Assembly (NCBI GenBank): GCA_038213135.1
Contig: JBBQTQ010000014.1
Location: 1 to 38,853, forward strand
Reading direction: 5' to 3'
Length of the DNA stretch: 38,853 nt
Source: JBBQTQ01 sp038213135
Lineage (GTDB): Bacteria > Actinomycetota > Thermoleophilia > Gaiellales > Gaiellaceae
In this document: piece after piece, positions 24,728 to 32,429 of the stretch
Position numbering within the stretch: the stretch's first letter is position 1
How the letters are laid out: each line of letters opens with the position of its first letter
Position numbers and translations under genes: made by a program
The notes under the pieces: generated by a model
The model's input: the letters and a program-made list of their open reading frames with translations, nothing else
The model's database searches: none
What the model was told of the DNA's origin: nothing

Positions 24728-26365
24728 ATGGAGAACACGGCGATCGCCGACCGGCTCGACTCATTCGCCTCGCTGCTCGAGCTCGCCGGGTCGGGCTACT
24801 ACACGTTCCGCGCCTACCGCCGCGCCGCGGAGCTGATCCGCGAGACGAAGGCGCCGGTCGCCGAGCTCGTCCGTAAGGGTCGCGTCCGCGAGCTGCGCGG
24901 AATCGGGCCCGGGATCGAGGCGCGCCTCGAGGAGCTCGTCGAGACCGGCACGATCGCAGAGCTCGACGAGCTGGAGCGCGAGGTTTCGCCCGATCTCGTC
25001 GGGCTCGGTCGCTTCCTCGGGCTCGACGCTCGCCGCTCGGTCGAGATCGCGCGGACGCTCGGGATCAGGACGGCCGCCGAGCTCCGCGAGGCTGCGGCGG
25101 CGGGTCGGCTGCGCAGCGTGCCGGGGATCGGGCCCAAGACGGAGGCGAAGCTGCGGGCGGCCCTCGAGCGCGTCGACCGGCCGAGGCCACGGCGGGGGCT
25201 GCTGATCAACCGCGCCTGGGAGCTGTCGAGCCGGATCGCGAGCGCTCTCGGCGGGGAGGTTGCCGGCGACCCGCGACGGTTCCGCGACTCGTCCGAGCGG
25301 CTGGCCGTCGTCTGCGCGGCCGAGGAGCCGGCACCGGTGCTCGAGCGCTTCGCCGAGCTGCCGGAGATCGTCTCGATCGTCGAGCAAGGCGAACGCCGCG
25401 CGCTCGGCGTCACCGTCGAGGGGATCGCGGTCGAGCTCTTCGTGGCGGAGCCGGGCCGCTTCGGCAGCGAGCTCGTCCGGGCGACCGGCTCGCCGGAGTA
25501 TGTGGCGGCGCTCGAGCCGCTCCCAGACGCGCCGGACGAGGCGAGCGTCTACCGCAAGCTCGGCGTCCCGTTCTGCCCGCCCGAGCTGCGCGAGGCGCCC
25601 TTCCGCGGCGAGCCGCCGCCGCTCGTCCAGCTCGCGGAGATCCGCGGCGACCTCCACTGCCACACGACCGCCTCGGACGGCCGGGCGAGCGTGCTCGAGA
25701 TGGGCAGCGCCGCCCGGGAGCTCGGCTACGAGTACCTCGCGATCTGCGACCACACGCCTGCGGTCGGCGCAGTCCGTGGCCTGACGCCGGACGACCTGCG
25801 CCGACAGGCCGATGAGATCGCCGAGGCGAACGATGAGCTCGCGCCGTTCCGCGTCCTGCGTGGCAGCGAGTGCGACATCCTCCCGAGCGGCCGCCTCGAT
25901 CTCCCCGACGACGTGCTCGCGAGGCTCGAGTGGGTGCAGGCGAGCGTCCACGGCGGCCAGCGCCTGCCGAAACGGGAGCAGACGAAGCGGGTCGAGGAGG
26001 CGCTCCGCAACCCGAACGTGCGCTGCCTCAGCCATCCCAAGGGCCGTTACATCGGCCGCCGGCCCGAGAACGAGCTCGACATCGGCCGCCTGATCGAGGT
26101 CGCGCTCGAGACCGGAGTCGCGCTGGAGACGAACGGGCTCCCCGACAGGCTCGATCTGCGCGACGAGTACGTGCGGCTCGCGGTCGACGCCGGTGTGCCG
26201 ATTGTCTGCTCGACCGACGCGCACTCGCTTCAGGGCCTGCGGAACATGCGCAACGCCGTCGCCACAGCGCGGCGCGGCTGGGCGACAACCGTCGACGTCC
26301 TGAACACCCAGCCGCTAGCCTCGCTCCTCCGTGGACGTCGACAGCTTCCCCGCCGCGCTCGCTGA
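24728..26365 (+). CDS. polX: PolX-like protein with intact PHP domain and eroded polymerase site
   Basis: The 545-residue protein has the bacterial PolX layout: HhH motifs at 58-67 (GIGPGIEARL) and 133-142 (GIGPKTEAKL), a polymerase-X-like region (about 155-290) and a C-terminal PHP domain (about 305-530). The PHP metal residues all seem present: His310, His312, Asp317, His342, Glu381, His408, His436, Asp497 and His499. The polymerase site is degraded. Where active enzymes have GS-x-RRG and GD-x-D, this has GDPRRFRDSSERLAVV (180-195), and the third Asp seems to be Glu236. A repair nuclease or phosphoesterase without polymerase activity is likely. It starts at ATG 24728. Confidence 0.88.
   Translation: MENTAIADRLDSFASLLELAGSGYYTFRAYRRAAELIRETKAPVAELVRKGRVRELRGIGPGIEARLEELVETGTIAELDELEREVSPDLVGLGRFLGLDARRSVEIARTLGIRTAAELREAAAAGRLRSVPGIGPKTEAKLRAALERVDRPRPRRGLLINRAWELSSRIASALGGEVAGDPRRFRDSSERLAVVCAAEEPAPVLERFAELPEIVSIVEQGERRALGVTVEGIAVELFVAEPGRFGSELVRATGSPEYVAALEPLPDAPDEASVYRKLGVPFCPPELREAPFRGEPPPLVQLAEIRGDLHCHTTASDGRASVLEMGSAARELGYEYLAICDHTPAVGAVRGLTPDDLRRQADEIAEANDELAPFRVLRGSECDILPSGRLDLPDDVLARLEWVQASVHGGQRLPKREQTKRVEEALRNPNVRCLSHPKGRYIGRRPENELDIGRLIEVALETGVALETNGLPDRLDLRDEYVRLAVDAGVPIVCSTDAHSLQGLRNMRNAVATARRGWATTVDVLNTQPLASLLRGRRQLPRRAR
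26316..26321 (+). promoter_or_regulatory. Possible -10 box (TAGCCT) before methyltransferase gene
   Basis: TAGCCT ends 9 bases before GTG 26331, inside the end of the PolX-like gene. The spacing is slightly longer than at the other candidate leaderless starts, so this one is weak. Confidence 0.25.
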
Positions 26366-26993
26366 GCTCTTCGACGAGTTCCCCGAGTCGGAGCGGCCGC
26401 GCGAGCGCCGCTTCGACGACGTCGCCGAGGCGATCCCGAACCTGGCCAAGGAGAACAACCTCGCGCTCGTCAACGTCGCCGCCAGCCTGCTCGGGCCTGG
26501 CGAGAGCTACGTCGAGGCGGGGACGTACATGGGCGCGAGCCTGATCGCGGCGATGCGCGGCAACGAGGGTCACGACTTCGTCGCGATCGACAACTTCTCG
26601 CTCCCCGAGACGCGCGGGCGGCCGCCGGCGAGGCGCGAGACGTTGGAGGCGAACCTCGCGCGCTTCGGCTGCGAGGGCGCGACGATCCTCGAAGGCGATG
26701 CGCTCGACGTGCTCCGGGGCGACGAGCTGGCCGGCCGGAAGATCGGCGTCTTCTACTACGACGCTGCACACTCCTACGAGGCTCACCTCGACGCGCTCAA
26801 GCTCGTCGAGCCGCACCTCGCGAGCCGGGCCCTGCTGATCGTCGACGACTCCGACTGGGAGCAGGTCGGCCGCGCGATCCGCGACTACCTCGCCGGCCAG
26901 CCCAAGGCGCGGCTGCTACTGGAGGTCGAGGGCAAGGAGCACGGCCGCCCCTGGTGGTGGGAGGGCGTCGCCGTCCTCGCCTGGGAGAGCTAG
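26331..26993 (+). CDS. Class I SAM-dependent methyltransferase family protein
   Basis: The 220-residue protein resembles the Methyltransf_24 group. It has a cofactor loop SYVEAGTYMGASLIAAM, an acidic strand FVAIDNFSLPETRG, and YYDAAHSYEAHLDALKLVEPHL, which is typical of small methyltransferases found in polysaccharide gene clusters. GTG 26331 lies 35 bases inside the PolX-like gene. It ends convergently with the next gene, and both stop codons use the same CTAG. A role in modifying a surface sugar is inferred from the cluster to the right. Confidence 0.8.
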   Translation: MDVDSFPAALAELFDEFPESERPRERRFDDVAEAIPNLAKENNLALVNVAASLLGPGESYVEAGTYMGASLIAAMRGNEGHDFVAIDNFSLPETRGRPPARRETLEANLARFGCEGATILEGDALDVLRGDELAGRKIGVFYYDAAHSYEAHLDALKLVEPHLASRALLIVDDSDWEQVGRAIRDYLAGQPKARLLLEVEGKEHGRPWWWEGVAVLAWES

Positions 26994-27673
26994 GCCTTCA
27001 GCTCGATCCGCGCCATGCCGTCCACGGTCAGAGGCGCGAGACCGTTCTTCACGACCCGCGCCACGCGCCCGCCGACGGCTTGGGCGAGACGGTCGATGTC
27101 GCCGTCGTCGTAGAAGGTGACCGGGACGTGCTTCGTGGCGAGCCAGGCGCGCCGCGTGGGGTTCAGGAGCATTCGCTTCGCGGGCCAGGAGAGCACGATC
27201 GATCCGCCCGGCGCGAACTCCTCGGCCGCGCGCCGCAGCATCGGCAGGGGATCCGCGAAGTAGTCGAGCACCCCCACGGCGACGAACGTGTCGTAGCGCT
27301 CGGTGGGCCGGTAGGTGTCGAAATCGGCAGCTTCGAAGCGGCAGCGCTCGCCGACCCCCGCCTCCTTGGCGAGATGCTCGGCCAAGCCGATCATCGGCGC
27401 CGCGATGTCGATCCCGTGGACGGAGGCACCCCGATCGGTCGCGATCGCCACCGCCGTGCGCCCGGAACCGCACCCGACCTCGAAGCAGCTCGCTCCCTCG
27501 TCGACGAGGCTCGCGATGATCGAGTTGCGGCGGTTGAGCATCCGTGTGCGGAAGGCGATGTCGACCGCGGCCTGGAGAGGCGAGCGGTTGCCGCCCTCGT
27601 AGATCGCGTCGAAGCGGTCCGCCTCACGCGTGAAGTAGTCCTTGACCGCCTGGGTGTCCTGGTCTCCTGTCAT
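26990..27673 (-). CDS. Class I SAM-dependent methyltransferase
   Basis: The 227-residue methyltransferase has motif I as CFEVGCGSGRTAVAIA (63-78), then GIDIAAPMIGLAEHLA, and VAVGVLDYFADPLPMLRRA, a motif-III-like region. It resembles BchM/UbiG-type small-molecule methyltransferases. Since hemE and hemH lie upstream on the same strand, a porphyrin-related substrate such as Mg-protoporphyrin is conceivable. Nothing else for chlorophyll synthesis is present, so a sugar or lipid substrate is as likely. ATG 27673 overlaps the stop of the deacetylase gene (ATGA). Confidence 0.82.
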   Translation of the reverse strand: MTGDQDTQAVKDYFTREADRFDAIYEGGNRSPLQAAVDIAFRTRMLNRRNSIIASLVDEGASCFEVGCGSGRTAVAIATDRGASVHGIDIAAPMIGLAEHLAKEAGVGERCRFEAADFDTYRPTERYDTFVAVGVLDYFADPLPMLRRAAEEFAPGGSIVLSWPAKRMLLNPTRRAWLATKHVPVTFYDDGDIDRLAQAVGGRVARVVKNGLAPLTVDGMARIELKA

Positions 27674-28554
27674 GTGGCGAGTGCCTGACCGATCGCGATT
27701 CCGGGTCGCCAGACGTCGATCAGCCGGGTGAACCGTTCGAGCGCGGCGTCGCGATTGTACGTCGTGATCCACTTCATCAGACGAGGCTTCCACTGCAGTC
27801 CGGGCAGGTCGACGCCGAGGTCCCAGAGGTTCAGGCTGCGATCCTCCCATTCCCAGGTGTGGATGTAGAAAACGCGCGGCAGCGAGCGGTCGCGCCGGCG
27901 CAGCAGGAGCTTCGTCAGCCAGAACGGGTAGACCCGCAGATAGAAGCCGCCGCCGACCATGAAGCGGTAGCCGAGCACCTTCTTCTGGGGCAGCGGAATC
28001 TCGATCAGCCCGTTCGCGAGCCGGTGCGGCCCTTCCGGGGCGTCGGGAATGCCGTAGGCAAAGTTCTTCACCGGGCAGACGCTCGAGTCGTACGCGAAGC
28101 CCGCGTCGCGAATCTCGTCGAGCGCCCAGAGCGAGTTTTCGGTGACGGCGAAGTACGGCGCGCGGTAGCCCTGCACCTCGCGGCCGATCAGGTCTTCGAT
28201 CATTCCCTTCGCCCGCGTGAGGTCCTCGCGGAACTCCTGAGGCTTCATCCACGTCGCGCGTCCGTGGCCGTAGCCATGGCTCGCCACCTCGTGGCCCTCG
28301 TCGACCATCCGCCGGAGCTGGGTGCGCAGCCGCGGCGCCGCGCAGGAGAGGACGAAGAAGGTCGCGTGAACTCCATGCTCGGCGAAGACGTCGAGCAGCC
28401 GGTCGGTGTTGCGGTCGAGATTCGAAGGCAGGCCGCCGCGCTGGAAGGCCTCCTCCCCGCCCTCGACCTCGTGGTAGTAGTCCTCGACGTCGACTGAGAC
28501 GAGTGTCGGCGCGCCGAGGTCGAGCTTCTCGGCGACGAGATCCGCGTACGGCAC
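27670..28554 (-). CDS. Polysaccharide deacetylase (NodB-like, exosortase-locus type)
   Basis: The 294-residue carbohydrate esterase 4 protein removes acetyl groups from polysaccharide. Motifs are LVSVDVEDYYHE (19-29, with the catalytic/metal Asp22 or Asp25), HEVASHGYGHGRATW with metal ligands His93 and His97, and QGYRAPYFAVT. The C-terminal FYIHTWEWED is typical of the XrtA/PEP-CTERM-locus deacetylase subfamily. No exosortase is seen here. GTG 28554 begins 2 bases after the upstream stop (TAG 28557), so it is part of one operon with the haem genes. It has no signal peptide, as is common in this subgroup. Confidence 0.88.
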   Translation of the reverse strand: MPYADLVAEKLDLGAPTLVSVDVEDYYHEVEGGEEAFQRGGLPSNLDRNTDRLLDVFAEHGVHATFFVLSCAAPRLRTQLRRMVDEGHEVASHGYGHGRATWMKPQEFREDLTRAKGMIEDLIGREVQGYRAPYFAVTENSLWALDEIRDAGFAYDSSVCPVKNFAYGIPDAPEGPHRLANGLIEIPLPQKKVLGYRFMVGGGFYLRVYPFWLTKLLLRRRDRSLPRVFYIHTWEWEDRSLNLWDLGVDLPGLQWKPRLMKWITTYNRDAALERFTRLIDVWRPGIAIGQALAT

Positions 28555-28556
28555 GA

Positions 28557-28838
28557 CTAGTAGGAGGGCGCCCCGCCCGGGCCGGTCGTCGTCCACTCGG
28601 TGAGGTCGTACCAATGCGACTGCCGCAGTGCCTCGACCACGCGTTGATCGGTGTGGCGGGCGAAGTAGACGTGCTTTTCCAGGTCGCAGCAGATGGCGAC
28701 CTCCTCGCCGGACATGTCGCCGATGCTGACGAGCGCCTCCGACGGGAGCTTCGCCTCGTTCACCGTGTAGTGCTTGAACTGGAGATCGGGGGCGATCTCC
28801 ATCAGCTCGGGCCAGTCGGGGCAGGTGCGTGAGCTCAC
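28557..28838 (-). CDS. Conserved-looking small protein of unknown function, coupled to hemH
   Basis: The 93-residue soluble protein is held in the operon by a GTGA overlap with hemH on one side and a 2-base gap to the deacetylase on the other. Its sequence is not low-complexity and looks like a real folded protein: SSRTCPDWPELMEIAP, then VSIGDMSGEEVAICCD with Cys50 and Cys51, then HVYFARHTDQRVVEALRQSHW. The vicinal Cys pair plus Cys6, and several His, could bind metal or haem; this is a guess. It does not resemble HemQ. The longer open frame upstream (to 29864) is antisense-like shadow and is not part of it. Confidence 0.6.
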   Translation of the reverse strand: MSSRTCPDWPELMEIAPDLQFKHYTVNEAKLPSEALVSIGDMSGEEVAICCDLEKHVYFARHTDQRVVEALRQSHWYDLTEWTTTGPGGAPSY

Positions 28839-29728
28839 GTTCCACCCAGGGTAGACGAGGAGGTGCGGAGCGCCTGCCGGACAACGTCCGCCAGCACGGC
28901 CACGAAGGCGGGATCCGCGTTCGGCATCTCGATCCGCGCGAAGCGGAGGCCGAGCTCGGCGGCGCGCTCCTTCGCCTCGGTGTCGAGATCCCAGCGGATC
29001 TCCAAGTGGTCGGCCACGAAGCCGACCGGGCAGACGAGAACGTCCTCGACGCCCCGGCCGTGGAGATCGTCGAGGTGGTCGAGGATGTCCGGGCCGAGCC
29101 AGGGCTCGCCCGTCGGCGACTCGCTCTGGTACGACCACGACCAGTCGGTGACACCGGCCGCCTCGGCGACGAGCGCCGCGGTCTCGAGCAGCTGCTCCTG
29201 GTACGGGTCGCCCTCGTCGAGGATCCGCGCGGGCAACGAGTGCGCGGTGAAGACGACATGCGCGTTGCTGCTCCGGATCCGCTCCGCGAGGAAGGCGATC
29301 AGTCCCGGGTGGTCGTGCCAGCTCTCGACGAAGAGCAGGTCGGCACGGTCGCCGAGCGCCGACTCGAGCTGCTCGCGGTAGCCCGGGATCGAGAGCCGCG
29401 AGTAGTGCGGCGCGAGGACGAGACCGACGATCCGGTCGGCTCCCGAGGCGAGGGCCTGCTCGACCGCCTCGGCGATCCGCGGCGACCAGTGCTTCATGCC
29501 CGTGAACACCGGCGCGCAGAGCTCGCGTTCCAGCGCGGCGCGGGTCTGCTCGGTGATCTCGTTGAGCGGGTTCGACTCCTCGACGCCGAGCCGGCGGTAG
29601 CGCTGGACGAGATCCTCCAGGTGCTCCGGCTTGATCGGTCGGCCGCCGCGGATGTCGGCGTAGTACGCAGGCACGTCGGCGAGCCGCTCGGGCGAGCCGT
29701 AGGCCATCAGGACGACGGCGTGGTTCAC
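28835..29728 (-). CDS. hemH: Ferrochelatase (coproporphyrin type likely)
   Basis: The 297-residue enzyme inserts iron into a porphyrin. Characteristic regions are VVLMAYGSPE (5-14), GMKHWSPRIAEAV, the active-site VVFTAHSLPARI with His163, SYQSESPTGEPWLGPD, and CPVGFVADHLEIRWDLD with Glu243. In Actinobacteria the substrate is usually coproporphyrin III (CpfC), which I infer by lineage. GTG 29728 overlaps the hemE stop and its TGA overlaps the GTG of the small unknown gene. No hemQ or hemY is in the window. Confidence 0.94.
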   Translation of the reverse strand: MNHAVVLMAYGSPERLADVPAYYADIRGGRPIKPEHLEDLVQRYRRLGVEESNPLNEITEQTRAALERELCAPVFTGMKHWSPRIAEAVEQALASGADRIVGLVLAPHYSRLSIPGYREQLESALGDRADLLFVESWHDHPGLIAFLAERIRSSNAHVVFTAHSLPARILDEGDPYQEQLLETAALVAEAAGVTDWSWSYQSESPTGEPWLGPDILDHLDDLHGRGVEDVLVCPVGFVADHLEIRWDLDTEAKERAAELGLRFARIEMPNADPAFVAVLADVVRQALRTSSSTLGGT

Positions 29729-30756
29729 ACGAGTACGTTCTGCGCGGTCCGCTCGTGCACGAGGCGAACGAGCCGGCCGAGATCGTCGGGCTCGGTGCCG
29801 GGCAGGACTCCGTGGCCGAGGTTGAAGACATGGCCGGGCCGGCCGGCCGCACGCTCGAGGACATCGAGTGCGCCCGACTCGACGCGATCCCAGGGCCCGA
29901 GCAGCAGCGCCGGCTCGAGGTTCCCCTGCACCCCTCGCTCCTCGACCAGCTCCCAGCCGCGGTCGAGCTCGATCCGCCAGTCCAGGCCGATCACGTCCCC
30001 ACCCGCCTCGGCCAGGTGCGGCAGGAGGCCGACGGCGCCCGTCGCGAAGTGGATCGTCGGCACCTCGACCGCCGCGAGGATGCGAGCCGAGTAGGGAGCG
30101 ACGAACTCGTCGTAGTCGGCCGGCGACAGCGCCCCGGCCCAGGAGTCGAAGAGCTGGATCACGTCGGCCCCGGCCCGGGCCTTCGCGGCCACGTAAGCGG
30201 CTGAGGTCTCCGTCAGCTTCTCCATCAGCGCATGCCAGAGCTCGGGCTCTCCGTACATCAGCGCCTTCACTGTCAGGAACTCGCGGGAGGGCTTGCCCTC
30301 GATCAGATAGCCGGCGACCGTGAACGGGCCGCCGCAGAAGCCGACAACCGCCTGGTCGGGCCGCAGCTCGCGCCGCACGATCCGCACCGCCTCGAGGATC
30401 GCGCCCATCGAGTCCTCGGGATCGGGCACGCGCAGTCGCTCGACCTCGGCGGCCGAACGGATCGGTGCGGAGATGACCGGCCCCACCGCCTCGACGAGCT
30501 CCACCTCGACACCCATCGCGACGACCGGGGCCATGATGTCCGTGAACATCACGGCGGCGTCCACGTCGTGGCGGCGAACCGGCTGGAGCGTCACCTCGGC
30601 GCAAAGCTCGGGCTGGCCGACGATCTCGAACAGGCCGTGCCGCTTGCGGATCTCTCGGTACTCGGGGAGCGAGCGCCCCGCCTGGCGCATGAACCAGACC
30701 GGCGTGCGCTCGACAGGCTCGCGCCGGCAGGCGCGGACGAGGAGCGGCTCGGGCAC
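29725..30756 (-). CDS. hemE: Uroporphyrinogen decarboxylase
   Basis: The 343-residue TIM-barrel enzyme converts uroporphyrinogen III to coproporphyrinogen III. Family signatures are clear: VWFMRQAGRSLPEYR (20-34), MFTDIMAPVVAMG, GFCGGPFTVAGYLIEG, LFDSWAGALSPADY, and NLGHGVLPGTEPDDL near the end. The length is normal. It starts at GTG 30756 with TAGTCT 7 bases upstream and no Shine-Dalgarno, so the mRNA is probably leaderless. It heads the operon hemE-hemH-small gene-deacetylase-methyltransferase. Confidence 0.95.
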   Translation of the reverse strand: MPEPLLVRACRREPVERTPVWFMRQAGRSLPEYREIRKRHGLFEIVGQPELCAEVTLQPVRRHDVDAAVMFTDIMAPVVAMGVEVELVEAVGPVISAPIRSAAEVERLRVPDPEDSMGAILEAVRIVRRELRPDQAVVGFCGGPFTVAGYLIEGKPSREFLTVKALMYGEPELWHALMEKLTETSAAYVAAKARAGADVIQLFDSWAGALSPADYDEFVAPYSARILAAVEVPTIHFATGAVGLLPHLAEAGGDVIGLDWRIELDRGWELVEERGVQGNLEPALLLGPWDRVESGALDVLERAAGRPGHVFNLGHGVLPGTEPDDLGRLVRLVHERTAQNVLV

Positions 30757-30762
30757 GGAACC

Positions 30763-30769
30763 TAGACTA
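30763..30769. promoter_or_regulatory. Divergent overlapping -10 boxes between hemE and the ABC exporter
   Basis: TAGTCT (minus, 30769-30764) ends 7 bases before hemE. TAGACT (plus, 30763-30768) would start transcription of the exporter leader. Both lie in the near-palindrome CCTAGACTAG. Confidence 0.4.
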
Positions 30770-30950
30770 GTCCGGGAGCGATGAGTGACCTCCCGAAGAC
30801 ACGCGCGTTCCTCGGGCGCCGCTGCCGGTGCGCGGCCGGAGGGAACAGTGCGTCGGGCACGGCCCCGGAGAGCCGCGTGCCGGCAGCGGCGTCAGGCGGT
30901 GGCGGAGCCGGGCTCCGCCCGGCGGGAGCCGTCGCAGGCGAGGGGCGCGC
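30770..30950 (+). ncRNA. Structured 5' leader of the polysaccharide exporter operon (putative)
   Basis: About 180 bases separate the putative start of transcription from the permease GTG at 30951. Bases 30818-30835 pair with 30873-30890 in an 18-bp stem. Two of the pairs are G-U on the plus strand and would be A-C mismatches on the minus strand, so the structure belongs to plus-strand RNA. A second hairpin follows, GGCGGAGC (30901-30908) with GCTCCGCC (30912-30919). A 57-codon frame (30781-30954) runs through and ends with a GTGA overlap on the permease start. It has a poor start context and low-complexity content. Attenuation or a regulatory leader is inference. Confidence 0.4.
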
Positions 30951-31748
30951 GTGAGCGTCTACGCCGACCTGATCCGCTACCGCGAGCTGTTCGGCAACCT
31001 CTTCCGGCGCGACCTCCAGGCGCGGTACAAGGGCTCGATCCTCGGCGTCGCGTGGTCGCTCGCCAACCCGCTGCTGCTGATGGGGATCTACGTCCTCCTG
31101 TTCTCGCTGCTCTGGAAGGTCGTGCGGATCCCGCACTACGCGCTCTTCGTGCTGAGCGGGCTCGCGTTCTGGGTCTTCTTCCAGTCGTCGCTCTCCACCG
31201 CCTCGCGCTCGCTCGTCGACAGCGCCGAGCTCGTGAAGAAGGTCCGCTTCCCGCGGCAGCTCGTCCCGCTCTCGGTGGTGGCGACCCAGCTGGTCCCGTT
31301 CGTGGCGATGCTGGTCACGCTCGTCGTCGTGAACGCGATCGTGATTCCCCGGACGCGGGAGACGGTCTTGCTGGCGCTCCCGCTCGGCGTGCTGATCGTC
31401 GCCTTCGTCGCGGGGCTCTCACTCGCCGTGTCGTGTGCGAACGCGCTGTTCCGTGACGTCGAGCACCTCGTCTCGGCGCTGCTGCTGCCGCTCTTCTTCC
31501 TGACGCCGATCCTCTACCGACTCGAGGAGCTGCCCGGCGGGGTCAAGCGCTACCACGCGGTCGTCGAGATCCTGCGCTGGGTGAACCCCCTGTCGCCCGC
31601 GATCTACGCCCTGCGCGCGCCGCTCTTCTTCGGCGCGCTGCCGCGCTGGACGGACGCCCTCTACCTCGTCTGCGCAGCAGCAGCCGCACTCGCGCTCGGC
31701 GCCTGGGTCTTCAGGCGCGTCGACGACCGGATCGCAGTCGAGCTCTGA
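30951..31748 (+). CDS. wzm: ABC-2 type permease, polysaccharide exporter (Wzm-like)
   Basis: The 265-residue integral membrane protein has about six hydrophobic segments. The N-terminal RYRELFGNLFRRDLQARYKGSILG and the next segment LGVAWSLANPLLLMGIYVLLF are hallmarks of O-antigen/teichoic-acid exporters. The C-terminal half contains LSLAVSCANALFRDVEHLV and ILRWVNPLSPAIYALRAPLFF, also typical. GTG 30951 is preceded by AGGGG. The partner ATPase lies 0.7 kb downstream, separated by a gene on the opposite strand. The last 38 bases overlap the end of that gene. Confidence 0.92.
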   Translation: MSVYADLIRYRELFGNLFRRDLQARYKGSILGVAWSLANPLLLMGIYVLLFSLLWKVVRIPHYALFVLSGLAFWVFFQSSLSTASRSLVDSAELVKKVRFPRQLVPLSVVATQLVPFVAMLVTLVVVNAIVIPRTRETVLLALPLGVLIVAFVAGLSLAVSCANALFRDVEHLVSALLLPLFFLTPILYRLEELPGGVKRYHAVVEILRWVNPLSPAIYALRAPLFFGALPRWTDALYLVCAAAAALALGAWVFRRVDDRIAVEL

Positions 31749-32409
31749 GCGCAGCGTCGTAGATCCACGGCTCGTCCCCCTCCGGCTGCCAGGCGGGCAG
31801 GCCCTCGACCTCGCAGTTCGGCTCGAGCGGAGGCAGTAGCGACGGGCAGACGAGCGGCCTGTCGAAGCTCGGGTTCCGCCCGGCACCCGGCTCGTAGCCG
31901 CGCAGCCCCTCGACGGCGCCACCGACCGCCGCGTAGCCCTCCTCGTGTGCCTGCCTGACCCGGTCGTGCCAGTCTGCCGAGGGCTCGACGCCCTCCACGT
32001 AGGCAACCGCCTGCGCCGCGTCCCTGGCGACGACCTCGGCGTCGATGTCGAGACGGACGTTTCCGAGCTCCGAGAACCAGTAGCGGTGCTCGACGACGAG
32101 GTCGAACGCAAGCCGGTACGACCCGGGCGGGATCGGCGCGCGCACGAAGGCATCGGTCTGCACGCGCGTGCCGGGCGTCAGAGGCGGCAGCTCGCGACGG
32201 AGGCCGTGACCGCCGTGCACGATCGGATTGCCGAGGTCGTCGAGCCAGTGGTACGAGAGCTTCACCTCGTGCCAGGCCGCGCCCCCCGCGTTCTCGAGCA
32301 CGATCTGCGCGCGCGAGAGCGCGCCCGCCCGGGGCTGCTGCATCGTCCACGCCAGCCACCGCACCGCGAGCGGGCCGGCCGGAACCACGTGCTCCTCCAC
32401 AGGATGCAT
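31711..32409 (-). CDS. Hypothetical protein with Ig-like beta-sandwich domain
   Basis: The 232-residue protein begins with a domain (about 10-110) that has alternating beta-strand patterns: AQIVLENAGGAAWHEVKLSYHWLDDLGNP, PLTPGTRVQTDAFVRAP and PGSYRLAFDLVVEHRYWFSELG. This resembles the immunoglobulin-like domains found next to bacterial glycosyltransferases and sugar exporters. The C-terminal half (SADWHDRVRQAHEEGYAAVGG onwards) is unfamiliar. There is no signal peptide or membrane segment. ATG 32409 is chosen over TTG 32415 because TAGAGT lies 8 bases upstream of it. It is antisense to and between wzm and wzt; it may bind or cap the polymer. Confidence 0.65.
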   Translation of the reverse strand: MHPVEEHVVPAGPLAVRWLAWTMQQPRAGALSRAQIVLENAGGAAWHEVKLSYHWLDDLGNPIVHGGHGLRRELPPLTPGTRVQTDAFVRAPIPPGSYRLAFDLVVEHRYWFSELGNVRLDIDAEVVARDAAQAVAYVEGVEPSADWHDRVRQAHEEGYAAVGGAVEGLRGYEPGAGRNPSFDRPLVCPSLLPPLEPNCEVEGLPAWQPEGDEPWIYDAALRARLRSGRRRA

Positions 32410-32416
32410 CCGCAAC

Positions 32417-32423
32417 TACTCTA
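32417..32423. promoter_or_regulatory. Divergent overlapping -10 boxes between hypothetical gene and wzt
   Basis: TACTCT (plus, 32417-32422) ends 7 bases before GTG 32430. TAGAGT (minus, 32423-32418) ends 8 bases before ATG 32409. The two boxes share almost the same bases, and only 20 bases separate the start codons. Confidence 0.45.
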
Positions 32424-32429
32424 GTTTTC

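Noticed and set aside
28557..28838. HemQ/chlorite-dismutase-like protein beside hemH
   Set aside because: It is much too short (93 residues) and lacks any recognisable HemQ motif.
28839..29864. Upstream extension of the small unknown gene (435-codon frame)
   Set aside because: The upstream part is another frame of hemH and hemE with Arg/Ala/Pro-rich content. Only the last 93 codons lie outside other genes.
30781..30954. A 57-codon frame in the wzm leader ending in GTGA on the permease start
   Set aside because: The Shine-Dalgarno is only 2 bases from the ATG, the peptide is Gly/Ala-rich and low-complexity, and the region is better explained by RNA stems. Kept only as a note on the leader.
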